Assembly (NCBI RefSeq): GCF_001563285.1
Contig: NZ_CP005188.1
Coordinates: forward strand, 1,307,501-1,371,500
Reading direction: 5' to 3'
Origin: Sphingobium sp. MI1205
Lineage (GTDB): Bacteria; Pseudomonadota; Alphaproteobacteria; Sphingomonadales; Sphingomonadaceae
DNA: 64,000 nt
Part shown: positions 27,298 to 35,997 of the stretch, in pieces
Numbering within the stretch: the stretch's first letter is position 1
Layout: each line of letters starts with the position of its first letter
Position numbers and translations under genes: made by a program
The notes under the pieces: generated by a model
Seen by the model: only the letters and a program-made list of their open reading frames with translations
Databases searched by the model: none
Told to the model about the DNA's origin: nothing

Positions 27298-28230
27298 ATG
27301 CTGAGCCGTACAGCGGAAAATCTGTTCTGGATGGCGCGCTACATGGAACGAGCAGAGGCTACCGCGCGCCTGCTGACCATGGGGCAGCGCATGGCGATCC
27401 TGCCCGGCGCGCACCATCGGGACGAATGGCGATCGGTGGTACGGGCAACAGGCAACGGTGGCAGCTTTCCCGAAGGCGTGCAGGTGACGGAGAGCGACGC
27501 TGTTTCCTACCTGATGCTGGATCCGGACAATGCCAGTTCGATTCGATCCTGTCTGCTCAAGGCCCGCGCGAACGCGAAGTCGGCACGCACCATGCTGACG
27601 CAGGATATGTGGGAGGCGCTGAACGAAGGCTGGCGCAAGCTGGACAGTTATGACGTTGGAGAAGCGCGGCAGCAGCTTCCGGCCCTGATCGACTGGGTAA
27701 AAACGCGTGTCATGACATTTCGCGGAGCCGCGCATTCCGGGCAGTTGCGCAATGAGGGGCACGACTTCCTGCGCGCCGGGTCGGCGCTTGAGCGGGCGCA
27801 GATGACGCTGCGGCTTTTGGACGTCAAATATTATGTGCTGCTGCCAGAGACTGAGGTTATCGGCGGCAATCGGGACCATTATCAATGGACGTCGGTGCTG
27901 TACGCACTATCGGGAGCGCGGGCCTATCATCACGTGTATGGCGGCACCTACACGCCTTGGCAGATCACCGACTTCCTGATGCTGAACCGTCTTTTCCCCC
28001 GCAGCATCGCTTATTGCTATGATCAACTCGACTATCGCCTGAATCGGCTCGCGGGGTGGCACAATAGCCGCGGGACCTGTCACGAAACGGTGCGGCAGAT
28101 GGTCGCCCACATCGAGCAACTCGACAGTGGTGAGATTTTCCGTGTTGGTCTGCATGAAACGGTGCAGAGCGGATTGCAGATGACCAATAAGCTGGGCGCT
28201 GAGATCGCCCAAACCTACCATTTCGGATGA
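27298..28230 (+). CDS. Alpha-E domain protein (COG2307)
   Basis: A 310-residue all-helical protein starting MLSRTAENLFWMARYMERAEATARLL (split motif), the characteristic alpha-E/DUF403 opening. Other family stretches are ARANAKSARTMLTQDMWEALN, VKYYVLLPE, LNRLFPRSIAYCYDQL and NKLGAEIAQTYHF. Biochemical function is unknown; it is consistently encoded with circularly permuted ATP-grasp and transglutaminase genes. A GGAGAGG lies shortly upstream of ATG 27298. It is 73 bases after the ATP-grasp stop and 16 bases before the transglutaminase gene. Confidence 0.9.
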   Translation: MLSRTAENLFWMARYMERAEATARLLTMGQRMAILPGAHHRDEWRSVVRATGNGGSFPEGVQVTESDAVSYLMLDPDNASSIRSCLLKARANAKSARTMLTQDMWEALNEGWRKLDSYDVGEARQQLPALIDWVKTRVMTFRGAAHSGQLRNEGHDFLRAGSALERAQMTLRLLDVKYYVLLPETEVIGGNRDHYQWTSVLYALSGARAYHHVYGGTYTPWQITDFLMLNRLFPRSIAYCYDQLDYRLNRLAGWHNSRGTCHETVRQMVAHIEQLDSGEIFRVGLHETVQSGLQMTNKLGAEIAQTYHFG

Positions 28231-28246
28231 AAGGGGCAGGCACACC

Positions 28247-29119
28247 GTGAAATTGCTGGTCCGCCACCAGACCATGTATCGCTATTCAGCGACGGCTGGG
28301 CGCGTGGCGATGCGGCTGAAGCTCATGCCAACCGATACGCGCTCGCAGAAGGTGCTGGAATGGCAGGTGAGCGTAAATGGTGAACCCGTGGATGGTTTTC
28401 GCGCCAACAGCTTTGGCGAGATGGAGGCAGTCTGGATCCGGCACGATCGGTTGGATAACGCCGTTATCGTGGCGGAAGGGCTGGTTGAAACCTGCGACAC
28501 TAACGGCGTGCTCGGTTGGACAACCGGGGGCGTGCCGCATGCCTATTTTCTGCGTGAAACCCGGCTGACCCGCATGTCCGATGCGATCCGGGACATGGCC
28601 CTGTCTTTGCCCGATACAGGCGGCGCGCTGGCGCGTCTCCATTCTCTATCGGCGGCGGTCAGCGACGCGGTGGCCTATCGCAGCGGAGTCACGACGGCCA
28701 ACACCACGGCGGCGGAGGCTTTCGCGCTGGGAGCGGGCGTATGCCAAGACCATGCGCAAATCTTCATAGCGGGCGCGCGCGCGCTGGGCATGGCGGCGCG
28801 CTATGTCACGGGCTATCTGCTGGCTGAAGGCGGCGTCGCATTGCATGAAACCCATGCGTGGGTTGAGGCATTGGTGCCTGATCTGGGCTGGGTCGGTTTC
28901 GACCCGTCCAATCGGGTCTGCGTGACTGAACGCTATTTGCGTCTGGCGTCAGGCCTGGACGCCGATGCCGCGGCGCCAATCCGTGGATCGGTAACGGTGG
29001 CGGGCGATATCTGGATTGACGCGGACGTCCGGATCGCGCAGGCGGAGGAAGGGGTGGAAGAAAGGCAGTTGCAAAGGCAGCAGCAACAAAGCCTTCAGCC
29101 ATCCATCCCGCAGGGTTGA
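28247..29119 (+). CDS. Transglutaminase-like cysteine protease family protein
   Basis: A 290-residue protein with a bacterial transglutaminase N-terminal domain (MKLLVRHQTMYRYSATAGRV) and a transglutaminase-like core. The catalytic triad is visible: Cys in GAGVCQDHAQIFI, His in LHETHAWVEALVP and Asp in GWVGFDPSNRVC. The C-terminus is Gln-rich (QLQRQQQQS). It could hydrolyse or transfer amide bonds in a peptide product. The start is GTG 28247 after a GGGGC stretch. It is the third gene of the ATP-grasp/alpha-E/Anbu operon. Confidence 0.92.
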   Translation: MKLLVRHQTMYRYSATAGRVAMRLKLMPTDTRSQKVLEWQVSVNGEPVDGFRANSFGEMEAVWIRHDRLDNAVIVAEGLVETCDTNGVLGWTTGGVPHAYFLRETRLTRMSDAIRDMALSLPDTGGALARLHSLSAAVSDAVAYRSGVTTANTTAAEAFALGAGVCQDHAQIFIAGARALGMAARYVTGYLLAEGGVALHETHAWVEALVPDLGWVGFDPSNRVCVTERYLRLASGLDADAAAPIRGSVTVAGDIWIDADVRIAQAEEGVEERQLQRQQQQSLQPSIPQG

Positions 29120-29143
29120 ACGGATATAGGAGCCCGTTGGGCA

Positions 29144-29881
29144 ATGACCTATTGTGTGGCGGTGCGAGTAGACCGGGGACTGGTCATGCTGTCGGACACC
29201 CGCACGAATGCGGGCATGGACAATATCGCGCGCTTTCGGAAAAGTTTTACCTACAGCGTGCCGGGCGAACGCGCGTTGGTCCTGATGTGTTCGGGCAACC
29301 TGTCCATTACGCAGGGCGTTAAGGCCATTGTCGGTCGTGCGATCAAGGATTCGCAGCTTGATCCAGAAGTAGAGAGCATCCTCAATTGCGCGACGATGCA
29401 TCGGGCGGTCCAACTGGTCGGTGACGCCATGTGCGCGATGCAGCACCATTATCGCAGCACGATCGAAATGCAGGGATCGGGCGCGGATGCTTCCATCCTG
29501 TTGGCGGGCCAGCGCCGTGGCGGAAAACCCCGCCTTTATCTGATCTATTCGGCGGGCAATTTCATCGAGGCGACGGAGGACACCCCCTTTTTCCAGATTG
29601 GCGAGCATAAATATGGCAAGCCGATCCTCGATCGCATTATAAAGCGGGACACGACGCTGGAAGATGCGACGAAGGCAGTTCTGGTTTCCATGGATTCGAC
29701 GCTGCGATCGAACCTGTCGGTCGGCATGCCACTGGACCTGAACGTGATCGAGCGGGACAAGTTCGACTTCCGCGTCCGCACGCGGATCGAAGCGGATAAT
29801 GAGGAATTTCAGCTGCTGTCGCACAGCTGGTCGGCGGCGTTGCGCAAGGGATTTGAGGACCTGCCCAACGTAATGGATTGA
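29144..29881 (+). CDS. Anbu (bacterial proteasome homologue) N-terminal nucleophile peptidase
   Basis: A 245-residue HslV/proteasome-beta-like protein. Removal of Met1 exposes Thr as the nucleophile in MTYCVAVRVDRGLVMLSDTRTNAG. The conserved Asp/Arg of SDTRTNAG and the following MDNIARFRKSF match Anbu, a proteasome-like family distinct from HslV with no HslU partner; none is encoded nearby. Anbu proteins assemble into open helical or ring forms in studied cases. Its constant neighbours (ATP-grasp, alpha-E, transglutaminase) are all upstream here in one operon, so a joint peptide-processing role is likely but unproven. Confidence 0.9.
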   Translation: MTYCVAVRVDRGLVMLSDTRTNAGMDNIARFRKSFTYSVPGERALVLMCSGNLSITQGVKAIVGRAIKDSQLDPEVESILNCATMHRAVQLVGDAMCAMQHHYRSTIEMQGSGADASILLAGQRRGGKPRLYLIYSAGNFIEATEDTPFFQIGEHKYGKPILDRIIKRDTTLEDATKAVLVSMDSTLRSNLSVGMPLDLNVIERDKFDFRVRTRIEADNEEFQLLSHSWSAALRKGFEDLPNVMD

Positions 29882-30047
29882 TCTCCGCAGGGTGTGGAGG
29901 TGCCTGCTTGAGTTGCGGGCGTGTGGGGTGGTGAAGAGGCGTATCTTCCCATCCCCCAAGTAAATCGATGCCATCGTCAGGCTTGCGTGCCTCGCGCTGC
30001 TGCCTATTTCATCCCGACGAACGAATCCAAAGAGCTGGGGACATCAG

Positions 30048-31010
30048 ATGACCGCTACCCATTCTACTCGCATGCTGATTCTCGGTTCGGGTCCAGCGGG
30101 CCTTTCCGCCGCCATTTACGGCGCGCGCGCGGGCTTGGCGCCAATCGTGGTGCAGGGCATGCAGCCGGGCGGGCAACTGACCATCACCACCGACGTTGAA
30201 AACTATCCTGGCTTTCGGGATGTGATCCAAGGTCCATGGCTTATGGAGCAGATGCAGGCTCAGGCCGAGCATGTCGGCGCAAAGATGATGTATGATCAGA
30301 TCGTGGACGTCGATCTATCCGATCGCCCGTTCCGCCTGAAGGGAGATGGCGGCACCGTCTATTATGCCGACAGCCTGGTGATCGCGACGGGCGCGCAGGC
30401 GAAATGGCTGGGCGCGGAAGGCGAGCAGCTATTGCAGGGGAAGGGCGTATCTGCCTGCGCAACCTGCGATGGGTTCTTCTACCGCGGCAAGAAGGTTGTC
30501 GTGATCGGCGGCGGCAACACGGCGGTTGAAGAGGCGCTGTACCTCACCAACCACAGTCATGACGTGACGCTGATCCACCGGCGCGATTCGCTGCGTGCGG
30601 AAAAAATCCTGCAGCAGCGGCTGTTCGCCCATCCGAATATCAAGGTGCTCTGGAACCAGAAGATCGATCGCTTCGTGGGTGGCGGCAACCCGGAAGGGCT
30701 GGTCGGCGTGGACCTGATCGATACGGTCACGGGCAAAGCATCCCATATTGAAACAGATGGCGCGTTCGTCGCGATTGGGCATCAGCCTGCGACCGAATTG
30801 TTCGTCGGCAAGCTGCCGATGGACGAAGGTTATCTGTTGGTTGAGCCCGGCACCACGCGGACGGCGGTTTCAGGCGTGTTCGCAGCGGGCGACGTCAGCG
30901 ATAAAATCTATCGCCAGGCTGTGACGGCTGCAGGCATGGGCTGCATGGCGGCGCTGGATGTCGAGAAGTTTCTCGCAGAAGCGGACTTCGACGCTATGGC
31001 TGCAGAATAG
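30048..31010 (+). CDS. trxB: Thioredoxin-disulfide reductase
   Basis: A 320-residue low-molecular-weight thioredoxin reductase. The FAD site is ILGSGPAGLSAAIYGARAG (11-29), the redox disulfide is CATC (Cys137, Cys140) in SACATCDGFFYRG, the NADPH site is VVVIGGGNTAVEEALYL, and the second FAD motif is GVFAAGDVSDKIYRQ. It reduces thioredoxin with NADPH in the cytosol. It lies 166 bases downstream of the Anbu gene, so probably has its own promoter, and is followed by a strong hairpin. Confidence 0.97.
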   Translation: MTATHSTRMLILGSGPAGLSAAIYGARAGLAPIVVQGMQPGGQLTITTDVENYPGFRDVIQGPWLMEQMQAQAEHVGAKMMYDQIVDVDLSDRPFRLKGDGGTVYYADSLVIATGAQAKWLGAEGEQLLQGKGVSACATCDGFFYRGKKVVVIGGGNTAVEEALYLTNHSHDVTLIHRRDSLRAEKILQQRLFAHPNIKVLWNQKIDRFVGGGNPEGLVGVDLIDTVTGKASHIETDGAFVAIGHQPATELFVGKLPMDEGYLLVEPGTTRTAVSGVFAAGDVSDKIYRQAVTAAGMGCMAALDVEKFLAEADFDAMAAE

Positions 31011-31022
31011 GCGTGTCAGGGG

Positions 31023-31044
31023 GAGGGCGCATTTTTGCGCCCTC
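31023..31044. terminator. Hairpin terminator between trxB and the ACP gene
   Basis: Nine-base arms GAGGGCGCA and TGCGCCCTC enclose a TTTT loop, 12 bases after the trxB stop and 35 bases from the end of the convergent ACP gene. T-rich sequence after the stem is poor (TATT), so it may act on both strands with limited strength. Confidence 0.7.
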
Positions 31045-31079
31045 TATTCAGTTCGGCGGGAAGAGGCCGTAGCCGCAGC

Positions 31080-31370
31080 TTAGTTGCCGACCTTCGTTTT
31101 CGCAAAGGTGGTCAGCGTACCGAACGTCTCGAATGTTTCGCCGTCGATGTCGTCATCCTCGATCAGGATGCCGAGGCGGTCTTCCATTTCGGTGAGCAGC
31201 GTTGCGACCGCCATGGAATCCAGTTCCGGAAGGGCGCCGAAAAGGGGCGTGTCCACATCGAATGAATCCACGCGATCCTGTGCCAGCCCTAGCACATCGC
31301 GCAGCAGATCGCGCATCGCGTTTGTTACGTCGGTTGTCCGGTCGACCGGCATAGAGGTTTCTGCCCGCAT
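31080..31370 (-). CDS. Acyl carrier protein of the XrtA cluster
   Basis: A 96-residue acidic four-helix carrier. The phosphopantetheine serine is Ser52 in PELDSMAVATLLTEMED. XrtA/PEP-CTERM clusters often encode such an ACP with an acyl ligase and a PLP decarboxylase, both of which lie divergently beside it. It probably carries an acyl or aminoacyl intermediate for that module. The start at 31370 lacks a good ribosome site; Met at 31352 is an alternative. It is downstream of and probably co-transcribed with the acetyltransferase gene (14-base gap). Confidence 0.87.
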   Translation of the reverse strand: MRAETSMPVDRTTDVTNAMRDLLRDVLGLAQDRVDSFDVDTPLFGALPELDSMAVATLLTEMEDRLGILIEDDDIDGETFETFGTLTTFAKTKVGN

Positions 31371-31384
31371 GATGGGGGGCTTAC

Positions 31385-32407
31385 CTAGTCGTTCCGCCCT
31401 TGGCCCACAAGGGCGGAAATGGCGGTTCGTGCGGCGGGAATCCATGTGGACGCGTATCGGGGATTGAAGAAGTCGAGCCGGTAGAGGATCTGGCGCTGCT
31501 CCATCCACTCGGCCTTGTAGCTGTTATCGCCGGTTCCATAATCGATGAGTTGGACGCGATCGCTGTCTATGGCGTGGGCGAACATAGCATGGCTAAGCAG
31601 CGTGCCGGGCGAGCCGCCATCGAAGGCGCGGTCGTGCGACAGCTTGTGAATTAAGGCTGTGCCATTTTCGACTGTCCAGAGTTGGGTCGCAACCGCTTGG
31701 CTATTCAGCCGCGCGAAGCCCAGACGCAGCGTTCCGGCTTCCGCTTCACGGGCGGCCATTTCGCGCAGGAAAGACAGGCCCGGCTCGGGCTGCTTCCAAC
31801 TGCTGGCATGAACCGCGAGATAATCGTTCCAGAGCGCTTCTGTAAGGTCATGGCGAATGTCGATGGTGAAGCGGCTGGTGCGCGCCTTGCGCTGCACCTG
31901 ATTGCGCAGCCGTCCGGGACGACCTGCCCAATATGTGGCAAAATCCCGGCCGTTGAGGGCTAGCAGATGGCGTCCGCCCATAGGCCGCCGCACCCCAAAC
32001 CAGCCGCTGCGCCGGAATACGTCGAGCAACATGCCGGAACATTCGGTGACGGGATAGAGATCGATATGACGACCTGTCTTGATAAGGTTGGCAGCCAGCA
32101 CTTCCGTCAGCCTGCGCCGGGTCGGCGCGTCGGGATCGCCGAGATAGATCGGAGACCACGAAAAGCTATACCAGTTGGCGAGCGCGCTCTGTCGCTCTGG
32201 TGAGGGGGAAAGCAGGAAGAGCCAGGCCTCTGTGGCGCCTTCAATCACCTGTAGTATGCGGACAGGCTGTAGCGCGAAGCAGTGGCCGTGGAGCGATTCG
32301 AACCAGCCGATGCGGTCAAAGAGGGATGATATCGAGGCGCGGTCCATCTTTCCCGCGAGCGTCATTCGGGCATCTGCAATCGTGCTATATTCCCTTGTGA
32401 CCAGCAA
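31385..32407 (-). CDS. GNAT-like (BioF2/CelD-type) acyltransferase
   Basis: A 340-residue protein with an acetyltransferase fold of the BioF2-like type often found in polysaccharide and cellulose clusters. Typical stretches are PGRLRNQVQRKARTS, LAVHASSWKQPEPGLSFLREM, TQLWTVENGTALIHKLSHD and the C-terminal DYGTGDNSYKAEWM. It starts with TTG 32407, supported by GGGGAG seven bases upstream; Met at 32365 is an alternative. It probably transfers an acyl or aminoacyl group, perhaps from the ACP encoded next. It is divergent from the acyl ligase with only 49 bases between. Confidence 0.82.
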   Translation of the reverse strand: MLVTREYSTIADARMTLAGKMDRASISSLFDRIGWFESLHGHCFALQPVRILQVIEGATEAWLFLLSPSPERQSALANWYSFSWSPIYLGDPDAPTRRRLTEVLAANLIKTGRHIDLYPVTECSGMLLDVFRRSGWFGVRRPMGGRHLLALNGRDFATYWAGRPGRLRNQVQRKARTSRFTIDIRHDLTEALWNDYLAVHASSWKQPEPGLSFLREMAAREAEAGTLRLGFARLNSQAVATQLWTVENGTALIHKLSHDRAFDGGSPGTLLSHAMFAHAIDSDRVQLIDYGTGDNSYKAEWMEQRQILYRLDFFNPRYASTWIPAARTAISALVGQGRND

Positions 32408-32456
32408 ACCACTATCTCCCCGGCACCATCCTCTGCCTTAGGTGAAAAGTCTGGAA

Positions 32457-33989
32457 ATGGAGTTAAGCGGCTCAACCCTGATCGATGGAGAGGAAGTTCG
32501 GCCGATCGACCATCTGCTGCTGCGAGGGGATCCCGCGCGCCCGGCGCTTGATGGGCGTTCGGGATCGCAAAATTATGCGGAGCTGGAGGAGACGCTCGGA
32601 CGGCTGGCCGGATGGCTGGCGGGTTTTGGCCTGGAAGGGGGCGCCCGAGTCGCGAGCTGGATCGCTAAAGGCCCCGTCGCGGCGTTGATGCCGCTTGCCG
32701 CGCCGCGTGCAGGGCTGGTGCATGTGCCGGTCAATCCGTTGCTCAAGCATGCGCAGGTGGCTCACATATTGGCCGACAGCGGTGCGCAACTGTTGATAGG
32801 GACGGTGAGCCGCCTCGATACGCTGGCGCCGGGTGACGTGCCAGTGGGATGCCGCCTGTTGCGAGAGGATGACGCGGCTTGCGCCATGAGCGGGGGGAGC
32901 GTCATGCCGCCCTCACGATCCGAGCCGCACGATCTGGCGGCTATACTTTACACCAGCGGATCTACCGGCCGTCCCAAGGGCGTGATGTTGAGCAACGCGA
33001 ACCTCTGGCTCGGCGCGGCGGCCGTGGCGAATTATCTGAAGCTGACGGCGGATGACAGGACATTATGCGTGCTGCCTTTCAGCTTCGATTACGGACAGAA
33101 TCAGTTGTTTTCCACCTGGTACGCCGGCGGGTGCGTCTATCCACTCGATTATCTCACCGCGCGTGACGTCATGAAGTCGATCGACCGTCGTGACATCACG
33201 ACCCTCGCGGGCGTGCCGCCGCTGTGGGTGCAACTGACCGAATTGAACTGGCAGGCTGAAGTGGCCGGTAAGTTGAAACGCCTGACCAACAGTGGGGGCA
33301 CGCTTACCCGGCCGCTCGTCGCGAAATTGCGAAGCCTGTTCCCACAAGCGGATCTCTATCCGATGTACGGGCTGACCGAGGCTTTCCGGTCTACCTATCT
33401 CTCACCGGATCAGGTCGTCAGCCATCCTGATTCCATGGGTTCGGCGATACCGCATGCAGAGATATTGGTCGTTCGGCCGGATGGCAGCCTGACCGATGAT
33501 GGTGAGATCGGCGAGCTTGTGCATTGTGGGCCGCTGGTCGCGCGAGGCTATTGGCGCGACTCTGCGCGGACCGCCGAACGGTTCAGGCCAGCTCCCCCCG
33601 CATCGCGCTATGGCGGCCTGGCAGTGTGGTCGGGAGATAGCGTCCGACGAGATGCGGACGGCCTGCTCTATTTCGTCGGTCGCGATGATGCGATGATCAA
33701 GTCCTCGGGCAACCGCATCAGTCCTACCGAAATTGAGGAAGCGGCCGTGGCTGTGCCGGGAGTTGGCGAAGCGGTTGCGCTTGGGGTGAAGGACGAGAGG
33801 CTGGGGCAAGCGGTGCTGCTGCTGATCCGATCGGACGACCCGCTGACCGAAGCGACGGTTGAGACGAGCCTGAAGATCGAATTGCCCAATTTCATGCAAC
33901 CACGAAGGATCGTCAGGCTCGTGAAATTTCCCCGCACGCCTAACGGCAAGATTGATCGCGTAGCGCTTGCCAAGGAATATGACCGATGA
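32457..33989 (+). CDS. Acyl-CoA ligase (AMP-forming), exosortase A system-associated
   Basis: A 510-residue ANL-superfamily adenylating enzyme. The P-loop is LYTSGSTGRPKGVMLS, followed by YPMYGLTEAFRSTYL, the SGD motif in LAVWSGDSVRRDADGLLYFVGRDD, and the C-terminal lysine in PRTPNGKIDRVAL. It activates a carboxylate as an adenylate and loads CoA or, here, likely the cluster ACP. It matches the TIGR03098-type ligases seen only in XrtA loci. ATG 32457 was preferred over GTG 32442. Its stop overlaps the decarboxylase start (ATGA). Confidence 0.9.
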   Translation: MELSGSTLIDGEEVRPIDHLLLRGDPARPALDGRSGSQNYAELEETLGRLAGWLAGFGLEGGARVASWIAKGPVAALMPLAAPRAGLVHVPVNPLLKHAQVAHILADSGAQLLIGTVSRLDTLAPGDVPVGCRLLREDDAACAMSGGSVMPPSRSEPHDLAAILYTSGSTGRPKGVMLSNANLWLGAAAVANYLKLTADDRTLCVLPFSFDYGQNQLFSTWYAGGCVYPLDYLTARDVMKSIDRRDITTLAGVPPLWVQLTELNWQAEVAGKLKRLTNSGGTLTRPLVAKLRSLFPQADLYPMYGLTEAFRSTYLSPDQVVSHPDSMGSAIPHAEILVVRPDGSLTDDGEIGELVHCGPLVARGYWRDSARTAERFRPAPPASRYGGLAVWSGDSVRRDADGLLYFVGRDDAMIKSSGNRISPTEIEEAAVAVPGVGEAVALGVKDERLGQAVLLLIRSDDPLTEATVETSLKIELPNFMQPRRIVRLVKFPRTPNGKIDRVALAKEYDR

Positions 33990-35218
33990 AGCCGATGGGA
34001 CCTATCCCGCCCTTTTTTGAAGGCGAAGACGGCATGCTGCTGATCGGCGGTTGCGGCGCGGCCAGCCTTGTCGATGAAGCGGGGGGCACGCCGCTGTTCG
34101 TCTATGACATGAATATTGTAGAACGACAGGTGCAAGCCCTGCGTGACGCCATGCCTAAGGAATTGTCGCTCCACTACGCAGTAAAGGCCAATCCGCACCC
34201 CGGATTGCTTGAACGGATGGTGCGGCTGGTCGATGGTTTCGATGTTGCATCGGGTGGTGAACTGGCGCGTGCGTTAGACGCTGGCATGGATGCGGCTCAT
34301 ATCAGCTTTGCGGGGCCGGGTAAGCGCGACGACGAACTGGTTGCTGCCATTGATGCGGGCATCACGCTGAATCTGGAGTCCGAGGGCGAAGCGCGACGGG
34401 CGCTCTCCGTTGCCGAGAAGCGTGGGCAGATTCCCCGCTTAGCAGTAAGGGTCAATCCCGATTTCGACCTTAAAGGATCGGGCATGCGCATGGGAGGCGG
34501 GGCCAAGCCCTTCGGTGTCGATGCGGACAGGGCTGCCGCACTTGCACGGTCGCTCATCGCCGCCGGGGCGGACTGGCGCGGTTGGCATATTTTCGCCGGC
34601 TCGCAAGCCCTCGACGCCGAGGCGCTGATCGATACGCAAGCGGCGACGGTGGGTCTCGCGGCGCGGTTGTCGAACGAGGTGGGAACATCGCCGCCGCTGG
34701 TCAATCTGGGGGGCGGCTTTGGCATACCCTATTTCCCCGGCGATCAACGGCTGGATGTCGCTCCCATCGGCGAAGCATTGGGTCAGACACTGAATGCGCG
34801 GCCCGACATATTGGCGACAAGCGGGTTTGCGATTGAGCTTGGCCGCTGGCTGGTTGGGGAAGCGGGAGTTTACCTGACGCGCGTAATCGACGTGAAGAAG
34901 AGTAAGGGCGAGACGTTCGTGGTCGTCGATGGGGGGTTGCACCATCAACTCGCGGCGAGCGGCAATTTCGGGACGGTGGTGCGGCGCAACTATCCTATCG
35001 CGGTGGCTAACCGCTTTGGAGAGGCCACTGTCGAGGAAGCGGTCACGGTGGTGGGATGCCTGTGCACACCCATTGATAAGCTCGGCGAAAAGGTTGCCTT
35101 GCCAGCCGTGATCGAGGGCGACCTAATCGCGATTTTCGTCGCAGGGGCCTATGGAGCGTCCGCCAGCCCCGCAGCCTTTCTAGGACATCCACCTGCCCTG
35201 GAACTATTACTTGGCTGA
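33986..35218 (+). CDS. PLP-dependent decarboxylase, exosortase A system-associated
   Basis: A 410-residue fold-III PLP enzyme of the ornithine/diaminopimelate decarboxylase class. The Schiff-base lysine lies in HYAVKANPHPGLLERM (near residue 60), with SGGELARALDAG, VNLGGGFGIPYF and the C-terminal VGCLCTPIDKLGEKV and GAYGASASPAAFLG. It matches the XrtA-associated decarboxylase group (TIGR03099-like). Together with the ligase and ACP it probably makes an amine-containing small molecule or substituent; the substrate is unknown. It overlaps the ligase by four bases. Confidence 0.9.
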   Translation: MKPMGPIPPFFEGEDGMLLIGGCGAASLVDEAGGTPLFVYDMNIVERQVQALRDAMPKELSLHYAVKANPHPGLLERMVRLVDGFDVASGGELARALDAGMDAAHISFAGPGKRDDELVAAIDAGITLNLESEGEARRALSVAEKRGQIPRLAVRVNPDFDLKGSGMRMGGGAKPFGVDADRAAALARSLIAAGADWRGWHIFAGSQALDAEALIDTQAATVGLAARLSNEVGTSPPLVNLGGGFGIPYFPGDQRLDVAPIGEALGQTLNARPDILATSGFAIELGRWLVGEAGVYLTRVIDVKKSKGETFVVVDGGLHHQLAASGNFGTVVRRNYPIAVANRFGEATVEEAVTVVGCLCTPIDKLGEKVALPAVIEGDLIAIFVAGAYGASASPAAFLGHPPALELLLG

Positions 35219-35350
35219 TATGCCAATAGTTTGACGCCTAACCGTATCTTTACCCTTTGAAGGCAAGAAGATGGCCAAAGCCCACCGCTTTGCAGCCGCT
35301 TCATCATCTGGCGGCAGCGCAGCCGTGCGGCCGCATCATGAGGTGAAGAT

Positions 35351-35995
35351 ATGCGTTTCCTGTCACTTTCCCGAGCTTTGATCGGTGCTTCGGTGCCCGC
35401 CGTGCTCCTGTCAGGTTGCGCCTCGGGCGGCGGCGGTCGGCAACTCCCGCCAGCATCGTTCGTCTCACAGCAGGAGGGGCCGGGCGAGGAGTATGTCATA
35501 GGGCCGCTCGACGACTTGACCATATTCGTGTGGCGCAACCCGGAACTGGGCGCAAAGGTGCAGGTGCGGCCGGACGGGCGCATCACGACGCCGCTGATCT
35601 CCGATATGCCCGCCGTGGGAAAGACGCCCAAGCAGCTGGCCGACGACATGAAGGTCGCGCTGACCAAATATATCGAAAATCCCTTGGTATCGGTGATCGT
35701 CAACCAATTTTCCGGCACATTCAGCCAGCAGGTGCGGATCGTCGGCGCGACTGAAAAGCCTGCCTCGATTCCCTATCGCGCCAATATGACGCTGCTCGAC
35801 GCGATGATCTCTGTCGGGGGGCTCAGTGAATATGCGGCGGGTAACCGCGCGCGGTTGGTCCGCTTCAACAAGGACGAGGGCAAGCAGCAGGAATTCAACG
35901 TGCGCATTGGCGACCTGCTGAAACGCGGCGACAGCAAGGCGAATGTCATGCTGGCGCCCGGCGACGTCATCATCATCCCTGAAAGCATGTTCTGA
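35351..35995 (+). CDS. XrtA-associated polysaccharide export outer-membrane lipoprotein (Wza-like)
   Basis: A 214-residue export protein. The lipobox is VLLSGCASGGG near residue 20. A Poly_export domain (YVIGPLDDLTIFVWRNPELG) and a SLBB domain (VRIVGATEKPASIPYRANMTLLDAM) follow, ending APGDVIIIPESMF. Such proteins form the outer-membrane exit for capsular or exopolysaccharide. The ribosome site is AGGTGAAG just before ATG 35351. It follows a 132-base gap after the decarboxylase gene, probably holding the promoter for the main exopolysaccharide run. Confidence 0.92.
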   Translation: MRFLSLSRALIGASVPAVLLSGCASGGGGRQLPPASFVSQQEGPGEEYVIGPLDDLTIFVWRNPELGAKVQVRPDGRITTPLISDMPAVGKTPKQLADDMKVALTKYIENPLVSVIVNQFSGTFSQQVRIVGATEKPASIPYRANMTLLDAMISVGGLSEYAAGNRARLVRFNKDEGKQQEFNVRIGDLLKRGDSKANVMLAPGDVIIIPESMF

Positions 35996-35997
35996 TC

